Of a stretch of 6,240 bases of DNA, positions 4,455 to 6,240 are shown in pieces (within the stretch, counting starts at the first letter, position 1; every line of letters starts with the position of its first letter). The position numbers and the translations under genes were made by a program. The notes beneath the pieces were generated by a model that was not told the DNA's origin, did not search any database, and saw nothing but the letters and a program-made list of their open reading frames with translations. This DNA comes from an uncultured Kiritimatiellota bacterium (lineage in GTDB: Bacteria; Verrucomicrobiota; Kiritimatiellia; RFP12; UBA1067): positions 1 to 6,240 of the forward strand of contig CAKUCX010000097.1 of the NCBI GenBank assembly GCA_934643865.1. The letters are read 5' to 3'.

Positions 4455-5562
4455 GCGTGCCATGCTGAAAGTCGGGATGCTGGCGGGTCTGCTGGCCGCC
4501 GTCTGCGGCTGCGACCGGGGGCCGTCCCTTTCCGAAATCGAGGAGCGCGAGCGGGCCTCGCGCCTCTACACGAACGCGATGGACGACCTGCAGGCCGGGC
4601 GGATGGACGCGGCGATCAAGGGTTTCGAGCGCGTCGTCCTGCAGGAGCCGAAGGCGTACTCCGCGCACTTCCAGCTCGCGACGCTCCTGCAGGACGTGCG
4701 CAAGGACTACATCGCCGCCATCGCCCACTACCGCAGCTACCTCGCGCTGCGGCCCGCCTCCGACAAGGCGACCGTGGCGCAGGACCGCGTGAAGCTCTGC
4801 GAGACGCTGCTCTCCGCCGAGGTGCTGCGCAAGGCGGGCGGCAGCGCGTCGGGCAAGCTCGCGGCCGACAACGAAAAGCTCATGGCGAGCCATGAGGCGC
4901 TCGGCGCGCAGGTGAAGAAGCTGGAGACCGAACTTGCGAAGGCGAAGAAGGAGATCGCCCGTCTGGAGACCGAGAACGCCTCCAAGAGCCGCCTCCTCGC
5001 GAAGCTGAGCGAGGCGGACGACGTGAAGGCGTCGAAGGCCCCTTCCGTGAAGGAGGCCCTGGCCGCGCTGCGCAGCGAACGCGCGGACGCGGAGCGGCGG
5101 CGCCTGACGCCGACGGACGCCGAGCTTCTGGATGACGACGAGGAGGCCCCCGTGGACCGCATCCGCACGTCTGCGGACGTGCAGAAGCTCAAAGGCGAGC
5201 TCGCCCGCCTCGACGCGGAGTCCGCGCCGGGGCCCGTGGACGCTGCGGCGGCGAAGAGGCACGCGCGGGATGCCGAAGCCGCGCGGACGCCGCCGGACGG
5301 GCCTGCGCGGGCGTCGCGCGGCGCGGACAGGGGCGGCTCGTCGCTGGAGTCGATGCTCGGGCGCATGGGGCAGAAAAAGCCGAAGGCGTCCGCCGCCGGA
5401 CGCCCCGAAACGTACACCGTGCAGGACGGCGACACGCTCTTCAGGATCTCCACGCGCTTCTACGGCGCGCCGACCAAGTGGCGCGCGATCCGGGAAGCCA
5501 ATCGCACGGTCATCTCCCCCGACGGGCGTCTGCGCGTGGGGCAGGTCATTCGCCTCCCCTGA
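4444..5562 (+). CDS. Lipoprotein with TPR-like repeats, coiled coil and C-terminal LysM domain
   Basis: This is probably an envelope protein that binds peptidoglycan through its LysM domain; its specific role is unknown. The product has 372 aa. Residues 1-22 form a basic then hydrophobic signal (MKTKRAMLKVGMLAGLLAAV) ending in a lipobox-like VCGC, with C23 as the likely lipidated Cys and Asp at +2. TPR-like helices cover about 38-105, including LYTNAMDDLQAGRMDAAIKG and AHFQLATLLQ...AIAHYRSYLALRP. A heptad-rich coiled coil covers about 138-190. A charged, Ala/Pro-rich linker follows. Residues 324-372 are a clear LysM with YTVQDGDTLFRISTRFYG and RVGQVIRLP at the terminus. The ATG at 4444 has a strong ribosome binding site and overlaps scpB by 11 bp. 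ATG 4462 would shorten the signal to 15 residues before the C. Upstream open frame in this phase is a shadow of the scpB acidic tail. Confidence 0.85.
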   Translation: MKTKRAMLKVGMLAGLLAAVCGCDRGPSLSEIEERERASRLYTNAMDDLQAGRMDAAIKGFERVVLQEPKAYSAHFQLATLLQDVRKDYIAAIAHYRSYLALRPASDKATVAQDRVKLCETLLSAEVLRKAGGSASGKLAADNEKLMASHEALGAQVKKLETELAKAKKEIARLETENASKSRLLAKLSEADDVKASKAPSVKEALAALRSERADAERRRLTPTDAELLDDDEEAPVDRIRTSADVQKLKGELARLDAESAPGPVDAAAAKRHARDAEAARTPPDGPARASRGADRGGSSLESMLGRMGQKKPKASAAGRPETYTVQDGDTLFRISTRFYGAPTKWRAIREANRTVISPDGRLRVGQVIRLP

Positions 5563-5564
5563 CC

Positions 5565-5834
5565 ATGGCGCCGCTCGTTCCAACGCTCGTCCGCCGCCGC
5601 CATGCCTGGACGGGCATCAAGGCGCCGTGGCGCATCGACGTCGGCGACGAGGCCCTCGCCGCGCTGCCGGAGGCGCGCAAGGCCGGCTGGCGCCTCTTCC
5701 ACTATCTGTCCGGCGGCGGCATGCGCGCGTTCGCGGGTTCGTCCGCGCGCGCGGCGACGGCGCGCCGCCAGACGCGGTTTCTCTGGTTCATGCTCGGCGT
5801 CGGCCTCGTCTGGCTCGCGCTGCGGTTCATTTGA
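5565..5834 (+). CDS. Small tail-anchored membrane protein, unidentified
   Basis: I do not recognise this 89-aa protein. The N-terminal 70 residues are basic and soluble (MAPLVPTLVRRRHAWTGIKA, then PWRIDVGDEALAALPEARKA and GWRLFHYLSGGGMRAFAG). Residues 72-89 form one hydrophobic segment at the very end (FLWFMLGVGLVWLALRFI), preceded by RRQTR. By the positive-inside rule the N-terminal domain would face the cytoplasm and the protein would be tail-anchored. ATG 5565 is 2 nt after the LysM gene stop, with no good ribosome binding site of its own, so translation is probably coupled. An in-frame ATG at 5478 lies inside the LysM domain and is a shadow. Codon use resembles the neighbours. The next gene starts 21 nt later, so this appears to be an internal gene of one operon. 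Confidence 0.7.
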   Translation: MAPLVPTLVRRRHAWTGIKAPWRIDVGDEALAALPEARKAGWRLFHYLSGGGMRAFAGSSARAATARRQTRFLWFMLGVGLVWLALRFI

Positions 5835-5840
5835 TCCCGA

Positions 5841-5846
5841 AAGGAG
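5841..5846 (+). promoter_or_regulatory. Shine-Dalgarno AAGGAG for the last gene
   Basis: AAGGAG lies 9 nt before ATG 5856, in the 21-nt gap after the tail-anchored protein gene. It fixes the start of a reading frame that has no stop inside the window. Confidence 0.75.
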
Positions 5847-5855
5847 TTCGTCACG

Positions 5856-6240
5856 ATGAAGACATCCGTTCTCGTTGCAGCCCTCGCCCTCGCCGCGCTG
5901 TCCGGCCTGGCCCAGGACACGGCGGCCGCCCGCGCGGCCTATCAGCAGCAGCAGGCGCTCGCGGAGGTGCCGCGCCTCGTCCAGCAGTTCGACCTGCTCG
6001 TGCAGAACCAGGACGCGATCGTCGCGCGCCTCGTGAAACTGGAAGGGACGGACGCGACGGGAGACGTGCGCGCCGAGATCGCCGCGCTCAAGGCCGAGAT
6101 CGCCGAGCTGCGCGCCTCCCTCCGCCGCGAACAGGACGCGATGCGCGCGGAGATCGTGCGCGACCTCTCCGGGCGTCTCGCCCGCATGGCGCCGCCGCCC
6201 GCGCCGGCCCCCGCGAGCGCCGCGCCGCGCGCCTCCGCGC
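5856..6240 (+). CDS. Secreted coiled-coil protein, partial at the window end
   Basis: The reading frame runs off the right edge after 128 complete codons. Residues 1-19 are a classical signal peptide (MKTSVLVAALALAALSGLAQ, cleavage likely after GLA), with no lipobox Cys. The mature start is Gln/Ala-rich. Residues 35-110 have heptad-like spacing of Leu, Val and Ile, including RLVQQFDLLVQNQDAIVARL and VRAEIAALKAEIAELRASLR, so a long coiled coil is likely. From residue 111 a Pro/Ala linker (MAPPPAPAPASAAPRASA) begins, implying another domain beyond the window. The protein is presumably periplasmic. The layout (signal, coiled coil, Pro/Ala linker) recalls envelope proteins of the YbgF/CpoB type or LysM proteins, but the missing C-terminus prevents a family call. 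It has a good ribosome binding site and follows the tail-anchored gene by 21 bp. Confidence 0.8.
   Translation, partial: MKTSVLVAALALAALSGLAQDTAAARAAYQQQQALAEVPRLVQQFDLLVQNQDAIVARLVKLEGTDATGDVRAEIAALKAEIAELRASLRREQDAMRAEIVRDLSGRLARMAPPPAPAPASAAPRASA

Noticed and set aside
4114..5583. Long 489-codon open frame on the minus strand
   Set aside because: It is antisense to scpB and the LysM lipoprotein gene. The translation is dominated by Arg, Leu, His and Pro, typical of the antisense frame of GC-rich genes, while the + strand proteins have clear domains.

Overview
The window is GC-rich bacterial chromosome. Every gene I can support lies on the + strand. The organism is tentatively a member of the PVC superphylum, possibly a Kiritimatiellota-like lineage. 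That placement is an inference from base composition, the style of the TrpRS and ScpA/ScpB proteins, and the dispersed intergenic repeats. No marker gene in the window proves it.

Layout. Bases 1-250 hold the end of an unidentified reading frame that looks frameshifted by a 17-bp tandem duplication. Bases 250-472 hold no gene, only small palindromes and the promoter of the next gene. At 473-1105 is a transposase-like gene with its own -10 box and Shine-Dalgarno. It seems to have lost the middle of its catalytic domain while staying in frame. Two hairpins (1107-1145 and 1151-1185) separate it from trpS (1288-2241), a complete tryptophanyl-tRNA synthetase gene with a clear sigma70-type promoter at 1232-1260. 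A 260-bp AT-rich intergenic region follows. It contains an octanucleotide satellite of 15 units and a pair of 24-bp inverted arms, the right one ending 14 bp before the scpA start codon.

From 2502 on is a compact co-directional block: scpA, scpB, a lipoprotein with TPR, coiled coil and LysM, an 89-aa tail-anchored protein, and a secreted coiled-coil protein cut by the window end. The four gaps are 84 bp, an 11-bp overlap, 2 bp and 21 bp. ScpA and ScpB are the kleisin and winged-helix partners of the SMC chromosome-organising complex. The three genes after them have envelope features (lipobox, LysM, C-terminal membrane anchor, signal peptide). The block may therefore join a chromosome-segregation pair to a peptidoglycan-associated set, but no functional link is shown by the sequence.

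The most unusual content is between genes. It comprises the satellite with inverted arms before scpA, and a duplicated 26-bp palindromic element between scpA and scpB that supplies the scpA stop codon and an alternative scpB start. I do not see a clearly new defence or enzymatic system. The best candidates for something undescribed are these repeat families and the envelope genes behind scpAB.
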